Assembly (NCBI GenBank): GCA_964605235.1
Contig: CAZSBB010000038.1
Span: 1 to 61,924 of the forward strand
Source of the DNA: CAZSBB01 sp964605235
Lineage (GTDB): Bacteria; Planctomycetota; Phycisphaerae; Phycisphaerales; Phycisphaeraceae
DNA: 61,924 nucleotides
Reading direction: 5' to 3'
The position numbers and the translations under genes are program-made. Position 1 is the stretch's first letter, and every line of letters begins with the position of its first letter. Under the pieces are notes generated by a model that saw nothing but the letters and a program-made list of their open reading frames with translations, made no database searches and was not told the origin of the DNA. Below are positions 16,623-25,301 of the stretch, piece by piece.

Positions 16623-17555
16623 ATGACCCAGGCCCTGCTGCAAACCGATCTGCCTCTGCCCGGCCGACGCCAGGGCAAAGTGCGCGATGTCTACGAAGCC
16701 CAGCTCACCGACGGCCGGGACGTGCTGCTGATCGTCGCCAGCGATCGCATCAGCGCCTTTGACGTGGTCATGCCTCAGGGCGTGCCCGGCAAGGGCGTGC
16801 TGCTGACCCAGATCAGCAAGTTCTGGTTCGACCTGATTGAGAAACAATTCGGCGACCGGCTGCGCCATCACCTGCTGGCGACTGACGCGCAGCAGGTGGC
16901 GGGGTTGAATGATGAGCAGAAGCGCATGCTCGATGGCCGCGTGATGGTGGGCCGGCGGTGCCAGGTGGTGCCGATTGAATGCGTGGTGCGCGGATATCTC
17001 GCCGGCAGCGGGTGGAAGGAATATCAGCAGAGCGGCGAAGTGTGTGGCGTCACGCTGCCCAAAGGTTTGCGCCAGTGCGAACGCCTGCCCGAGCCGATCT
17101 TCACGCCCGCGACCAAGGCGGCGGAAGGCCATGATGAGAACATCAACTTTGAGTGGGCATGCGAGTTGGTTGGCTCACCGCTGATGCGGCGCTTGCGCGA
17201 GATGGCGCTGGCGATTTATCAACTCGGTCACGATCACGCGGCCCAGCGCGGCATCATCCTCGCGGACACCAAGTTCGAGTTTGGAATTCCGTTGGAGGAA
17301 AGCACGCCCGATCCTATACTGATTGATGAGGTGATGACGCCTGACAGTTCGCGCTTCTGGCCGGCGGAGCAGTACGAGCCGGGCCGGGATCAGCCGAGCT
17401 TCGACAAACAGTTTTTGCGGAATTACCTCGAAGGGCTGGTTCACGCAGGCAAGTGGAGCAAATCGCCGCCGGGGCCTCCGCTGCCGCAGGAGATCATCGC
17501 AGGCACCCTGGCGAAGTATCAGGACGCGTATCGCATTCTGACCGATAGGACTTGA
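16623..17555 (+). CDS. purC: SAICAR synthase (phosphoribosylaminoimidazole-succinocarboxamide synthase)
   Basis: 310 aa. Condenses CAIR with aspartate using ATP in purine synthesis. Family signatures are GKVRDVYE near residue 18, ASDRISAFDVVMPQGVPGKG, the VECVVRGYLAGSGWKEY block, and ADTKFEFG with DEVMTPDSSRFWP. The length matches the longer, yeast Ade1-like type rather than the ~240 aa enteric type. It is the last gene of the pheS-HEPN-small protein-purC run, with only 6 nt before it, and is followed by a strong terminator. Confidence 0.95.
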   Translation: MTQALLQTDLPLPGRRQGKVRDVYEAQLTDGRDVLLIVASDRISAFDVVMPQGVPGKGVLLTQISKFWFDLIEKQFGDRLRHHLLATDAQQVAGLNDEQKRMLDGRVMVGRRCQVVPIECVVRGYLAGSGWKEYQQSGEVCGVTLPKGLRQCERLPEPIFTPATKAAEGHDENINFEWACELVGSPLMRRLREMALAIYQLGHDHAAQRGIILADTKFEFGIPLEESTPDPILIDEVMTPDSSRFWPAEQYEPGRDQPSFDKQFLRNYLEGLVHAGKWSKSPPGPPLPQEIIAGTLAKYQDAYRILTDRT

Positions 17556-17622
17556 CGCCGACCTGTAGCATCGGTTTCAATGCGCATCACTGAGTCACAT
17601 AGCGACCTCAAGGTCGTTTTCC

Positions 17623-17658
17623 GAAGCCCACGCAGCGCCACGCGTGGGCTTCTTTATT
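17623..17658 (+). terminator. rho-independent terminator after purC
   Basis: An 11 bp perfect stem (GAAGCCCACGC with GCGTGGGCTTC, 8 nt loop) is followed by TTTATT on the plus strand. It would end the pheS-HEPN-purC transcript. A smaller GCGACC-TCAA-GGTCGT hairpin followed by TTTT lies just upstream at about 17601-17619. Confidence 0.85.
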
Positions 17659-17708
17659 GGGCGGGTACACCACCACTTCACGGTCACTCACGTGTCATCG
17701 TGCACGAT

Positions 17709-17737
17709 TTAGCCCCGGGGCACTGACCCGGGGCTAA
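17709..17737. repeat. REP-like palindrome TTAGCCCCGGGG...CCCCGGGGCTAA
   Basis: Copy of the same palindromic family as at 13288; located just downstream of the minus-strand flippase-like gene. Confidence 0.7.
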
Positions 17738-18639
17738 CTGACGTGCGCATCGTTGCGTTGTTGCGGAGGTTGTTTCGCGTTCATGCCCAGTTGCGCCAGC
17801 GCGATGCCGCCGAGCGGCAGCACCACCAGCAATTCCACCGCGCGGTCCAGCAATGCCGCCGCGGCGCCGACGGGCGCGTGCAGCGGCGCGACCAGCGCGG
17901 CAGCGCCGGCGATCACCCATTCGCGCAGCCCCAGGCCGTTGGGTGTGACCCCCAGTTGGCTGATGAACATGCCCGCGGCGCCGGCGGCAATCGCCTGACT
18001 GATGGTGATGGTTTCGCCCAGCGCGGCAAAGGCAGCCCACAACCGCACCGCGCCCACCAGCAGGTCCAGCACGCGCAGGGGCAACCACCACCAGCTGCCG
18101 ACGATCGGCCGGCGCAGCATTCGTCGCGCCAGGGGGCCAGTCAGCGGCGTGAGCAATAAAAGTCCCACGAGTACCGCCATGCCTGCCTGGTCCTGGGCAG
18201 TTGGAGTCGCCAGCAACACCGCCAGCAGGGGGACGCCCAGCACCAGCGCGCCCAGCGCCAGCACCACGCCCAGGATCAGCACGGATTGATGCAGCGGCAG
18301 GCCATGGCGCATTTTCAGGTAGGCGGCGCGCCCGACCAGGCCCGGACGCAGCGGCAGGTAATTGAGCAAAGCGCTCCCGGCGATGAGCTGCACCATCCGG
18401 CCGACGGGTACTGGTGGCTGGGCGTCAAAGCTCAGCGTCACCGCCCAGAACAGCAGGCCCGTCAGCAGCAGGTTGCCCGCCACCAGCACGCCCAGCAACA
18501 CCAGCCAACCCGCCCGCGCGCTCGCCAGCGGGGAAAAATCCGCACCGCGCCACGCCAGCGCCGCGGCGCCCAGCGTCAGCGCTGCGCCCAGCACCCAGCC
18601 GGCGGTTCGCAGCCAGCGGCGATTGGCTCTGGCGTCCAT
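17734..18639 (-). CDS. flippase-like (LPG synthase transmembrane / UPF0104-type) membrane protein
   Basis: 301 aa. About eight hydrophobic segments and the family signature LNYLPLRPGLVGRAAYLKMRHG, with a later GVTPNGLGLREWV. This transmembrane domain occurs in MprF-type lysylphosphatidylglycerol flippases and in YbhN/AglD-like proteins; there is no soluble aminoacyl-transferase domain here, so lipid or polyprenyl-linked substrate movement is more likely. The start at 18639 is supported by TAGCAT (plus strand atgcta at 18647-18652) ending 7 nt upstream. Confidence 0.75.
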   Translation of the reverse strand: MDARANRRWLRTAGWVLGAALTLGAAALAWRGADFSPLASARAGWLVLLGVLVAGNLLLTGLLFWAVTLSFDAQPPVPVGRMVQLIAGSALLNYLPLRPGLVGRAAYLKMRHGLPLHQSVLILGVVLALGALVLGVPLLAVLLATPTAQDQAGMAVLVGLLLLTPLTGPLARRMLRRPIVGSWWWLPLRVLDLLVGAVRLWAAFAALGETITISQAIAAGAAGMFISQLGVTPNGLGLREWVIAGAAALVAPLHAPVGAAAALLDRAVELLVVLPLGGIALAQLGMNAKQPPQQRNDAHVS

Positions 18640-18718
18640 GCTTACGATGCTATCACAGCCCCCGGAAAAGGTGGCGGCTCAACCCGCGCTTTGCCCTGTC
18701 CGCGCCCCCGCCAGTCGG

Positions 18719-18724
18719 TAGAAT
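18719..18724 (+). promoter_or_regulatory. -10 hexamer, leaderless cupin gene
   Basis: TAGAAT ends 6 nt before the ATG at 18731. A second TANNNT box for the divergent minus-strand gene lies at 18647-18652. Confidence 0.5.
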
Positions 18725-18730
18725 GTCGCC

Positions 18731-19120
18731 ATGCTCATCCGTCGCCCCGAACACGCCCCCGCTCAGGCCATGCTGCTTCCCGGCGCCGCCGGCGTCACCA
18801 TGCGCGTCGTGGTCGGACGCGAAGACGGCGCGCCCACCTTCGCCATGCGCCACTTCGAACTGGCGCCCAGCGGCTGCACCCCGCGCCATCAGCACAACTA
18901 CGAACACGAAGTCATCATCCTCGAAGGCGAAGGTGTGGTCGTCGATGGCGCCCAGCAGGAAAAAGATCGCCCCGTGCGCAGCGGCGATGTCCTGCTGATC
19001 CCCGCCAATGAAATCCACCAATTCCGCAACACCGGGCCCCGGCCCCTCAAGTTCATGTGCCTGGTCCCCACGCATTTCGATTGTGGCAACGGCGCCTGCC
19101 AACCCACCCCCGGAAGCTAA
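18731..19120 (+). CDS. single-domain cupin protein
   Basis: 129 aa. The cupin motif 1 is complete: PRHQHNYEHEVIILEGEG supplies two His and a Glu for a metal site; motif 2 contributes the His of IHQFRNTG. Small cupins of this sort may be isomerases, dioxygenases or sugar-binding proteins; sequence alone does not tell. C-terminal cysteines (HFDCGNGACQP) might bind metal. The last codons (TPGS) belong to the CCCCCGGAAG repeat family. Transcribed divergently from the flippase-like gene. Confidence 0.85.
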   Translation: MLIRRPEHAPAQAMLLPGAAGVTMRVVVGREDGAPTFAMRHFELAPSGCTPRHQHNYEHEVIILEGEGVVVDGAQQEKDRPVRSGDVLLIPANEIHQFRNTGPRPLKFMCLVPTHFDCGNGACQPTPGS

Positions 19121-19150
19121 GCCCAGGAGCTGAAAAATCCTGTAGAGCAT

Positions 19151-19263
19151 TCACCACAGAGCCACAGAGAACACAGAGCAACGCTTACCTAAAATTGCCG
19201 GAAACCCAGGTGATAAGCATCAGTTCATGTTTTGACTCTGTGTCCTCTGTGTCTCTGTGGTGA
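19151..19263. repeat. CACAGAG-family inverted-repeat element
   Basis: 113 bp. Left arm TCACCACAGAGCCACAGAGA, right arm its inverted counterpart ending TCTCTGTGGTGA. Three more copies lie at 20312, 29154 and 41453. Confidence 0.88.
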
Positions 19264-19329
19264 GTCCTGCGATAATTGCTCGCTGCTCCCTTCGCTCAAT
19301 TCGTCTCAGTTCACGGAGGAAAATGATTC

Positions 19330-20295
19330 ATGCCCCCGGAAAAGAAAAACGACAGTTGGATGACCCTGCTGTACGGCCTGCTGCTGCTGGCGGGACTCAT
19401 GCTCTTTGCCGTGGGCGTGATTGATCGCTCCCGCACCGGCGAGTCCACCATGCTGGCCCTGGGGGCGCTGGCGGTCATCATCCCAGGGGCGATGTTTCCC
19501 GTCACCTGGCTGCTGCTGCGGATGCAGACGCCCAGTCAGACCTATGACAACCAGTTCGATGCCGTGCGCGAACTGCTGGCGTCGATCAACGAACGCATCA
19601 TGATCAGCGACACCGCCAAACGCCTGGCGTTTCGGGAGTCGGACCGTGAAGCCCTGCGGCACGCCATTGCCGATGACGTCGCCAAGAATGATCTCGATGC
19701 CGCCCTGGTGCTGGTGGACGAGATGATGACCACCTATGGCTACAAGCAGGAAGGCGAGGAACTGCGCCAGCAGATTTTGAGCGCCCGGGCGGCGATGCTC
19801 GACAAACAGGTGCTTGAGGCGGTGGCGGTGTTCGATCAGATGCTCGCCCGGCATGAATGGGATCGCGCCAGCGCTGAAGCCAAGAAGCTCCAGCGGCTGT
19901 TCCCCGACTCGGCGCGGGTGGCGGACCTGCCCAAACGCGTGCTGGCCGCCAAGCAGGGGCACAAGCTGGAACTGGAACGGCAATTCCTGGAAGCCGCCAA
20001 GCGGGACGATGTGGAAACCGCGATGGAGCTGCTCAAACTGCTCGACCGCTACCTCACCGAACGCGAGGCGGCGCCGCTGCTGGAAGTGGCGCGCGGGGTC
20101 ATCGGCAAGAAGCGCCAGAACCTGGGCGTGCAGTTCAAGCTGGCGGTCAACGACCAGGAATGGGTCGAAGCCTTCAAGGTCGGCGAAACCATCATGCGCG
20201 AGTTCCCCAACACCAAGATGGCCGACGAAGTGCGCGACATGATGGACCTGCTCCGCGAACGCGCCAGCGGCCAGTCAACGCAGTCCGAACTGTAG
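19330..20295 (+). CDS. membrane protein with helical-repeat (TPR-like) domain
   Basis: 321 aa. Two N-terminal membrane segments (about 10-30 and 41-62) are followed by an all-helical region of about 250 residues whose spacing suggests degenerate TPR units (DLDAALVLVDEMMTTYG, DRASAEAKKLQRLFPDS, EWVEAFKVGETIMREFPNT). FPDS/FPNT endings are typical of TPR helix B to next repeat transitions. Preceded by GGAGGA at 19315-19320. A scaffold role is likely; no enzyme motif is visible. It is flanked on both sides by CACAGAG repeat elements. Confidence 0.72.
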   Translation: MPPEKKNDSWMTLLYGLLLLAGLMLFAVGVIDRSRTGESTMLALGALAVIIPGAMFPVTWLLLRMQTPSQTYDNQFDAVRELLASINERIMISDTAKRLAFRESDREALRHAIADDVAKNDLDAALVLVDEMMTTYGYKQEGEELRQQILSARAAMLDKQVLEAVAVFDQMLARHEWDRASAEAKKLQRLFPDSARVADLPKRVLAAKQGHKLELERQFLEAAKRDDVETAMELLKLLDRYLTEREAAPLLEVARGVIGKKRQNLGVQFKLAVNDQEWVEAFKVGETIMREFPNTKMADEVRDMMDLLRERASGQSTQSEL

Positions 20296-20311
20296 GTGAG
20301 CCGTTGAAGAC

Positions 20312-20425
20312 TTACCACAGAGGCACAGAGAACACAGAGATAGCAGTCAGGTAATGCCGTCTCGGCTTGGTTCAAATTTGCGCCGTGATGGGTTTTTCTC
20401 TGAGTCCTCTGTGTCTCTGTGGTGA
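20312..20425. repeat. CACAGAG-family inverted-repeat element
   Basis: 114 bp, arms ACCACAGAGGCACAGAGA and TCTGTGTCTCTGTGGTGA. Second copy, on the other side of the TPR-like gene. Confidence 0.88.
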
Positions 20426-20526
20426 AATGCTTTTTACCTGAACCTGTCGCATGGTTGTGGTGCATGTGCTGGTTTCAAGCCGTGAAACATGCCGGTGCGG
20501 GTTTCTGTTGCCGGTCCGGGGGGCGG

Positions 20527-20532
20527 TATACT
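20527..20532 (+). promoter_or_regulatory. -10 hexamer, leaderless isocitrate dehydrogenase gene
   Basis: TATACT ends 7 nt before the ATG at 20540. This argues against an upstream in-frame start at 20489. Confidence 0.55.
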
Positions 20533-20539
20533 CGCGGGG

Positions 20540-21568
20540 ATGAGCAAGCACACAGTGGTATTGGTTCCCGGCGACGGGATTGGGCCGGAGGTCACAGCCG
20601 CGGTGCGGTCGGTATTTGACGCGGTGGGGGCTCCGGTGGTGTGGGAAGAGCATGTCGCGGGGCTGACCGCCATCGAGCGCGGGTTGGATGTGTTGCCCGC
20701 CGCGACGCTGGAGGCGATCCAGCATCATCGCGTGGCGCTCAAGGGCCCCTGCACCACGCCGGTGGGCAAGGGTTTCAGTTCGATCAACGTGCAGTTGCGC
20801 AAGAAGCTGAATCTGTATGCCGCGGTGCGTCCGGTGCGCTCGCTGGCGGGGGTGACCACGCGCTTCAGCGCGGTGGACATGGTCATCATCCGCGAGAACA
20901 CCGAGGGGCTGTACAGCGGCGTGGAGAATGAAGTCACCCCCGGGGTGGTGATGAGCATGAAGGTCGCCACCGAGGTCGCCTGCACCCGTATTGCCCGCTG
21001 GGCGTTTCGCTACGCCACCCGGCGCGGGCGGAAGAAAATCACCGTCTTCCACAAAGCCAACATCATGAAAGTGACCGACGGGCTGTTCATCAACTGCGCC
21101 CGCCGGATTCACGAGCAGGAATACCCCAACATCCAGTATCAGGAAATGATCATCGACGCCGGCTGCATGCGTCTGGTGCAGGACCCCACGCAGTTCGACA
21201 TGCTGCTGCTGGAGAACCTCTACGGCGACGTGGTCAGCGACCTGTGCGCCGGGCTGGTCGGCGGGCTGGGCGTGGTGCCGGGGGCGAACATCGGCGACGA
21301 CGGCGCGGTGTTTGAAGCCGTGCATGGCTCGGCGCCCGACATCGCCGGCAAGAGCATCGCCAACCCGCTGGCGCTGCTCATGTCCGCGGTGATGATGCTC
21401 AACTACCTCGCGGACACCCGCAAGGATCCCGCCTGTTCCGCCTGCGCCGAGCGCATCAAGCATGCCTATGACCAGGCGCTGGCGGATCAGCAGACCACCG
21501 GCGACCTGGGGGGCAAACTCGGCACCATGCAGTTCGCCCAGGCGATGATCGATCGGCTCAAGGGCTGA
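20540..21568 (+). CDS. isocitrate/isopropylmalate dehydrogenase family, probably NAD-dependent isocitrate dehydrogenase
   Basis: 342 aa. Oxidatively decarboxylates a 2-hydroxy-3-carboxylic acid. LVPGDGIGPEV opens the protein; RENTEGLYSGVEN, HKANIMKVTDGLF, DNYGD-like ENLYGDVVSDLCAGLVGGLGV and the cofactor-site EAVHGSAPDIAGKSIANPLA are present. The sequence around RENTEGLYSG and VHGSAPDI resembles the short NAD-type isocitrate dehydrogenases more than LeuB, but homoisocitrate or tartrate activity cannot be ruled out. Start chosen at 20540 because a -10 box lies just upstream. Confidence 0.88.
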   Translation: MSKHTVVLVPGDGIGPEVTAAVRSVFDAVGAPVVWEEHVAGLTAIERGLDVLPAATLEAIQHHRVALKGPCTTPVGKGFSSINVQLRKKLNLYAAVRPVRSLAGVTTRFSAVDMVIIRENTEGLYSGVENEVTPGVVMSMKVATEVACTRIARWAFRYATRRGRKKITVFHKANIMKVTDGLFINCARRIHEQEYPNIQYQEMIIDAGCMRLVQDPTQFDMLLLENLYGDVVSDLCAGLVGGLGVVPGANIGDDGAVFEAVHGSAPDIAGKSIANPLALLMSAVMMLNYLADTRKDPACSACAERIKHAYDQALADQQTTGDLGGKLGTMQFAQAMIDRLKG

Positions 21569-21599
21569 AGTGACGCGCGCGAGACGTGGCTTGATGCGT

Positions 21600-21717
21600 C
21601 AAACGCGCCGGAAGCGGCAGCGACGGGCAGGCGCTTGGTGTCCGGTGCGTTGCCTGGTTCACCAGATAACCTTTGGCGTTCGTCGGCGTTGCCCCTCGCT
21701 CACGCTTCGGGCTCGTT
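21600..21717. repeat. 117 bp inverted-repeat element, diverged copy
   Basis: AACGCGCCGGAAGCG at the left, CGCTTCGGGCTCGTT at the right, about 118 bp apart; the most diverged copy of the AACGAGCCGGAAGCG family in the window. Confidence 0.7.
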
Positions 21718-21761
21718 CTGCTTCTTACCAGGCACGCCCCCGATCAGCGGCGCTCTGCGGT

Positions 21762-21767
21762 TAACAT
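21762..21767 (+). promoter_or_regulatory. -10 hexamer, leaderless hydrolase gene
   Basis: TAACAT ends 6 nt before the ATG at 21774. Confidence 0.45.
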
Positions 21768-21773
21768 GTACGC

Positions 21774-22640
21774 ATGATCCCCACCTCCCTGGCGTGGTCC
21801 CTCGATGGTGCGGACGGCTTGCCGTTGCTGGGCGACACCCACCTGCCGCCGGCGGGGGTGCTGGCGCGCGGCGTGGTGCTGCTGTGTCACGGCTTCAAGG
21901 GTTACAAAGACTACGGCTTCCTGCCGCGCCTGGCGCAACATCTGGCGCACGCCGGCTGCATCGTGCATCGCTTCAATTTCTCCCACAGCGGCATGACCAA
22001 CAACCTGGCGACTTACGAACGCCCCGAGCTGTTCGAACGCGACACCTGGGGCAAGCAGATCATCGACCTGCAACAGGTGGTCAAAGCGATCGGCAAAGGC
22101 GATCTGCTGGGCGCGGACCTGCCCATGGCGTGGATCGGACACAGCCGGGGCGGCGTCACCGTGCTGCTGACCGCGGCCCGGCAAGCGCCCGCCCAGCGCC
22201 CGGCGGTGGTGGTCACCCTCGCCTGTCCTGACCGCGCCTGCAATCTGACCGACGAGCAGAAGCGCCTGCTGCGCAAGCAGGGTTATATCGCGTCGCCGTC
22301 GTCCCGTACCGGGCAGGAGCTGCGCGTCGGTCGGCGCTGGCTGGAGGAGCAGGAACAGCATCCCGAACAGTTCGACCCCTGTGCAGCGCTGGAAAAACTG
22401 CGCTGCCCGGTGCTGGTGGTGCACGGCGAAGCGGATGAAACCGTGCCGCCCGCCGCCGCCGGCCGGCTCGCCAAAGCGGGGGGGATTCACGTCGAGTTGC
22501 ACCTGCTGGCGGACGCCAATCATGTCTTTAACGCGGCGAATCCGTGCCCAGCCGGGGCCCCGCTGCCGCCGGCGACCGCGGCGCTGTGCGAACGGGTGAC
22601 GGACTTCCTGAACCGTCGCCTGCCAACGGAAGTGGAATAA
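21774..22640 (+). CDS. alpha/beta hydrolase (serine hydrolase)
   Basis: 288 aa. Alpha/beta-hydrolase fold: oxyanion segment LLCHGFKGYKDYGFLP, nucleophile elbow GHSRGG with Ser124, acid Asp221 in HGEADETVP, and His250 in ADANHVFN, giving a complete triad. Similar proteins are called dienelactone-hydrolase-like or BAAT-like, and many are carboxylesterases. No signal peptide, so cytoplasmic. The substrate cannot be told from sequence. Confidence 0.85.
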   Translation: MIPTSLAWSLDGADGLPLLGDTHLPPAGVLARGVVLLCHGFKGYKDYGFLPRLAQHLAHAGCIVHRFNFSHSGMTNNLATYERPELFERDTWGKQIIDLQQVVKAIGKGDLLGADLPMAWIGHSRGGVTVLLTAARQAPAQRPAVVVTLACPDRACNLTDEQKRLLRKQGYIASPSSRTGQELRVGRRWLEEQEQHPEQFDPCAALEKLRCPVLVVHGEADETVPPAAAGRLAKAGGIHVELHLLADANHVFNAANPCPAGAPLPPATAALCERVTDFLNRRLPTEVE

Positions 22641-22873
22641 CCGCGTTGGTCCACTGCGTTTGAGCCCCGGCGGGCATTTCCCAGCCGTCACGATCGGCAC
22701 AATTTCACGTTCGGCGGCAGGATTTCTCCGTTCAGCCGTGTTTGACCTACTCCTGCCCCGCGTCTGCATCCGATGGATGAAGGGGTCCGTTACGCCCTTG
22801 GCGCGCCGCTCGCGCCCGGGCCGACCCGCCGCCGGCAGTGCAGGCGCGGGTCGCTGCCTTGGGAGTGATCCAC

Positions 22874-23296
22874 ATGGATTTGAATGTGAATCTGCTGGAA
22901 GCGAGTTTTCACCTGCTGACTCCGCGCGCCAATGAGCTGGCGGATCGGTTTTACAGCCGCCTGTTCGCCCGTCATCCGCAGTTGCGTTCGCTGTTCCCCG
23001 CGGAGCTGAGCCAGCAGAAGCGCAAGCTGATATCCGCGCTGGCGATGATCGTGCAGAACCTGCGCTACCCCGAAGAGCTGACCGCCATGGCCGAAGGCTT
23101 GGCGCAGCGGCACAGCCAATACGGCGTGAAGCGCGAGCAGTACCCCCTCGTCGGTGCGGTGTTGCTCGAATCCCTGCAGGATGTGGCGGGCGACCTGTGG
23201 ACCAGTGAAATGTACGACGCCTGGGCGGGCGCCTATGGCGGGTTGCAGGAATTGATTTTCGCCGCGCTGGATCGTCAGGAACGTCAGGCGGCTTAG
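22874..23296 (+). CDS. single-domain bacterial globin
   Basis: 140 aa. Haem-binding globin fold: LLEASFHLLTPRANELADRFYSRLFARHPQLRSLFP covers helices A to CD with the conserved Phe-Pro region, and His80 in LAQRHSQYGV is the probable proximal haem ligand. It resembles the globin domain of flavohaemoglobins but no reductase domain follows, so NO/O2 chemistry would need a separate reductase. The start at 22874 follows GGGAG with good spacing. Confidence 0.85.
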   Translation: MDLNVNLLEASFHLLTPRANELADRFYSRLFARHPQLRSLFPAELSQQKRKLISALAMIVQNLRYPEELTAMAEGLAQRHSQYGVKREQYPLVGAVLLESLQDVAGDLWTSEMYDAWAGAYGGLQELIFAALDRQERQAA

Positions 23297-23401
23297 GGTG
23301 GTTCCGCAGGGTGGTGGTGGCGACGCAGCCAGGGTTGAAACGTTCAACCCGCTCCGAGCGCGTCGAAACAGTGGGTGCCTGGGTCGACTGGAAATAGCTG
23401 A

Positions 23402-24181
23402 ATGCTCTGCTTCACCAACCGTGCGCGACTCCGGGCTTTCACCATCGTAGAAATGCTGGTGGCGATCGCCATCGTGGGCATCCTGCTGACCCTGCTCAGC
23501 GGCGCCATGGCGCGCAGCCGGGACTACGCCAAACGCAGCCTGTGCCAGAACAATCTGCGCCAGGTGGTCATTGGCTGGTCCAGCTTCCCCTCGGACAACA
23601 ACAACAAGATTCCCTATGGCATGCCCGATGACGCCCAGGGCTGGGTGCGCACCGGCGCAGGGACCGACCCCATCCGCAGAGGCAAGATTTTTCCCTACGT
23701 CGGCGACACCGACGTCTTTGCCTGCCCCTCGGACACCGTGGGCAACACCCGCAGCTTTTCCATCGTCGCGCCCATGCACGGCGAACGCTGGAATCGCCAT
23801 CTGACCCACCCCAATGACTCGTGGATTCAGGTCGGCACCGACAACTTCACCGAGATCATCTTTCCCGAAAAGCAGATGGTCATCCTCGAGGAACTCGACA
23901 CCCGCGGCTGGAACATCGGCTCGTGGATCATGTACGCCCGCAAGTCGCGCAAGTGGAGCTGGATCGACTTCATGGCGAACTTCCACGGCGACGGCACCAG
24001 CATCAGTTTTGCCGACGGCCATGTGGAGTACTGGTACTGGCAGGACAAGGACACGCTGTACGCGTCCCGCCATGGGCAGTTCTACCTCAACGATGCGGGC
24101 AATGAGGACTGGTTGCGCGTGCGCAATCACTACCGGCAGTTGGCGGATTATCCCGACGTGCCCCAGAAAGTGGAGCCTTGA
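23402..24181 (+). CDS. pseudopilin-like protein (H-X9-DG type)
   Basis: 259 aa. The prepilin signal RAFTIVEMLVAIAIVGILLTLL carries Ala rather than Gly before the cleavage site. The C-terminal H-GDGTSISFA-DGHVEYWYW is an exact H-X9-DG motif. It is followed after 2 nt by a zinc-ribbon membrane protein gene, which suggests co-expression. Confidence 0.87.
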   Translation: MLCFTNRARLRAFTIVEMLVAIAIVGILLTLLSGAMARSRDYAKRSLCQNNLRQVVIGWSSFPSDNNNKIPYGMPDDAQGWVRTGAGTDPIRRGKIFPYVGDTDVFACPSDTVGNTRSFSIVAPMHGERWNRHLTHPNDSWIQVGTDNFTEIIFPEKQMVILEELDTRGWNIGSWIMYARKSRKWSWIDFMANFHGDGTSISFADGHVEYWYWQDKDTLYASRHGQFYLNDAGNEDWLRVRNHYRQLADYPDVPQKVEP

Positions 24182-24183
24182 CC

Positions 24184-25281
24184 ATGGCGCAGGCGCCGTC
24201 CAGGGAACCGACGTCCAGTGGGGCGACCACGCGGCCGGAGCAGCCGGCTCGCCGTCGCCGCGCTGCCGCCAGCGCCGAGACGCCGCTGCCGGTGCGCCCC
24301 GAACAGCGCCCCGATACACCTGCCGTCAAACCCGCTAAATCCGCCGCCCCGGCCGCCGCCCCGGTTGCGACGCCCACGCCGGCGTCCGCCGAGGGACAGC
24401 GGCAACGCACGCCGCGCAGCAGCCGCTGGGAAGTGGTCCGGGTCAAGAAAGCCAGCAGTTCAACCGCCCCGACGAAGTCCGCCAAAACGCCCGCGGACGC
24501 AGCCGCCAAAGCCACCCGGCTGCCCCCCCAGCAGATCGGCCTGGAAGACCTCCTCTCCGATGTCCTCATGGAAGAAGCCGAGCGCTACACGCTCCAGGAC
24601 GCCATGGAGGAATTCGTCGGCTACGACGTGGAGGAAGCCAAAAAACTCGTCTCCAAAGAGCAACGTCGCCAGGCGTTGTATGACCGCGCACTGGCGGCCC
24701 TGCGCAGCCGCGAAACCGTCGAGCAGCGCGCCGCCCGGGAACGCTGGGAACGCCGCAAAGCCCTCCGCGCTGAACTCTACCGCGATGATCGTTCGACGAT
24801 GCGCAAAGGCATTGATCTGATTCGCGCCATTCGCATCAACAACCTGCAACGCTTCCTGCGCGAACGCTTCCAGGTGGAACTGGCGACCTGGCAGGTGGCG
24901 GTGCCGATGGTGCTGATGGTGGCGATGGTGATCACCAACGTGTTCGTGTTCCCTCCCGAGCACGCCGACGCCGCCCCCACCCGCTATGAAGCCCGCTGCT
25001 CCACCTGCGGGAAGATGCACGAAGTCGACCGCGCCGCCTTCGAGAAGGTCTCGTTCTACACCATGCATCCGGACAACTATGCCGAGCAATACGGCGAGGC
25101 AAAGCCGGTGCAGCCGGAGTGTCCCCACTGCCACGCCCAGCACAGCGAATTGACGCTCATCACCTGCGCCAAATGCGGGCAGCGCTACCTGCTGGCGCTC
25201 ACGCCGCAGTTCACCTGGCCGCAGAACATTGACGAGCTCACCCAATTCTGCACCCACTGCGAAGGCCAGGACCCGCAGTAG
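24184..25281 (+). CDS. membrane protein with C-terminal zinc-ribbon region
   Basis: 365 aa, family not recognised. An Ala/Pro-rich disordered stretch (about 1-115), a charged helical segment (about 120-215), one membrane helix (about 238-257), then a Cys-rich tail with CSTCGK, CPHCHAQH, CAKCGQ and CTHCEG: four CxxC knuckles, enough for two zinc ribbons, on the far side of the membrane from the long N-terminus. It starts just after the pseudopilin gene, so the two may function together. Confidence 0.7.
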   Translation: MAQAPSREPTSSGATTRPEQPARRRRAAASAETPLPVRPEQRPDTPAVKPAKSAAPAAAPVATPTPASAEGQRQRTPRSSRWEVVRVKKASSSTAPTKSAKTPADAAAKATRLPPQQIGLEDLLSDVLMEEAERYTLQDAMEEFVGYDVEEAKKLVSKEQRRQALYDRALAALRSRETVEQRAARERWERRKALRAELYRDDRSTMRKGIDLIRAIRINNLQRFLRERFQVELATWQVAVPMVLMVAMVITNVFVFPPEHADAAPTRYEARCSTCGKMHEVDRAAFEKVSFYTMHPDNYAEQYGEAKPVQPECPHCHAQHSELTLITCAKCGQRYLLALTPQFTWPQNIDELTQFCTHCEGQDPQ

Positions 25282-25288
25282 ACGCTGT

Positions 25289-25294
25289 TACACT
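25289..25294 (+). promoter_or_regulatory. -10 hexamer, leaderless truA
   Basis: TACACT ends 7 nt before the truA ATG, inside the 20 bp gap after the zinc-ribbon gene. Confidence 0.5.
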
Positions 25295-25301
25295 GGCGTC
25301 C

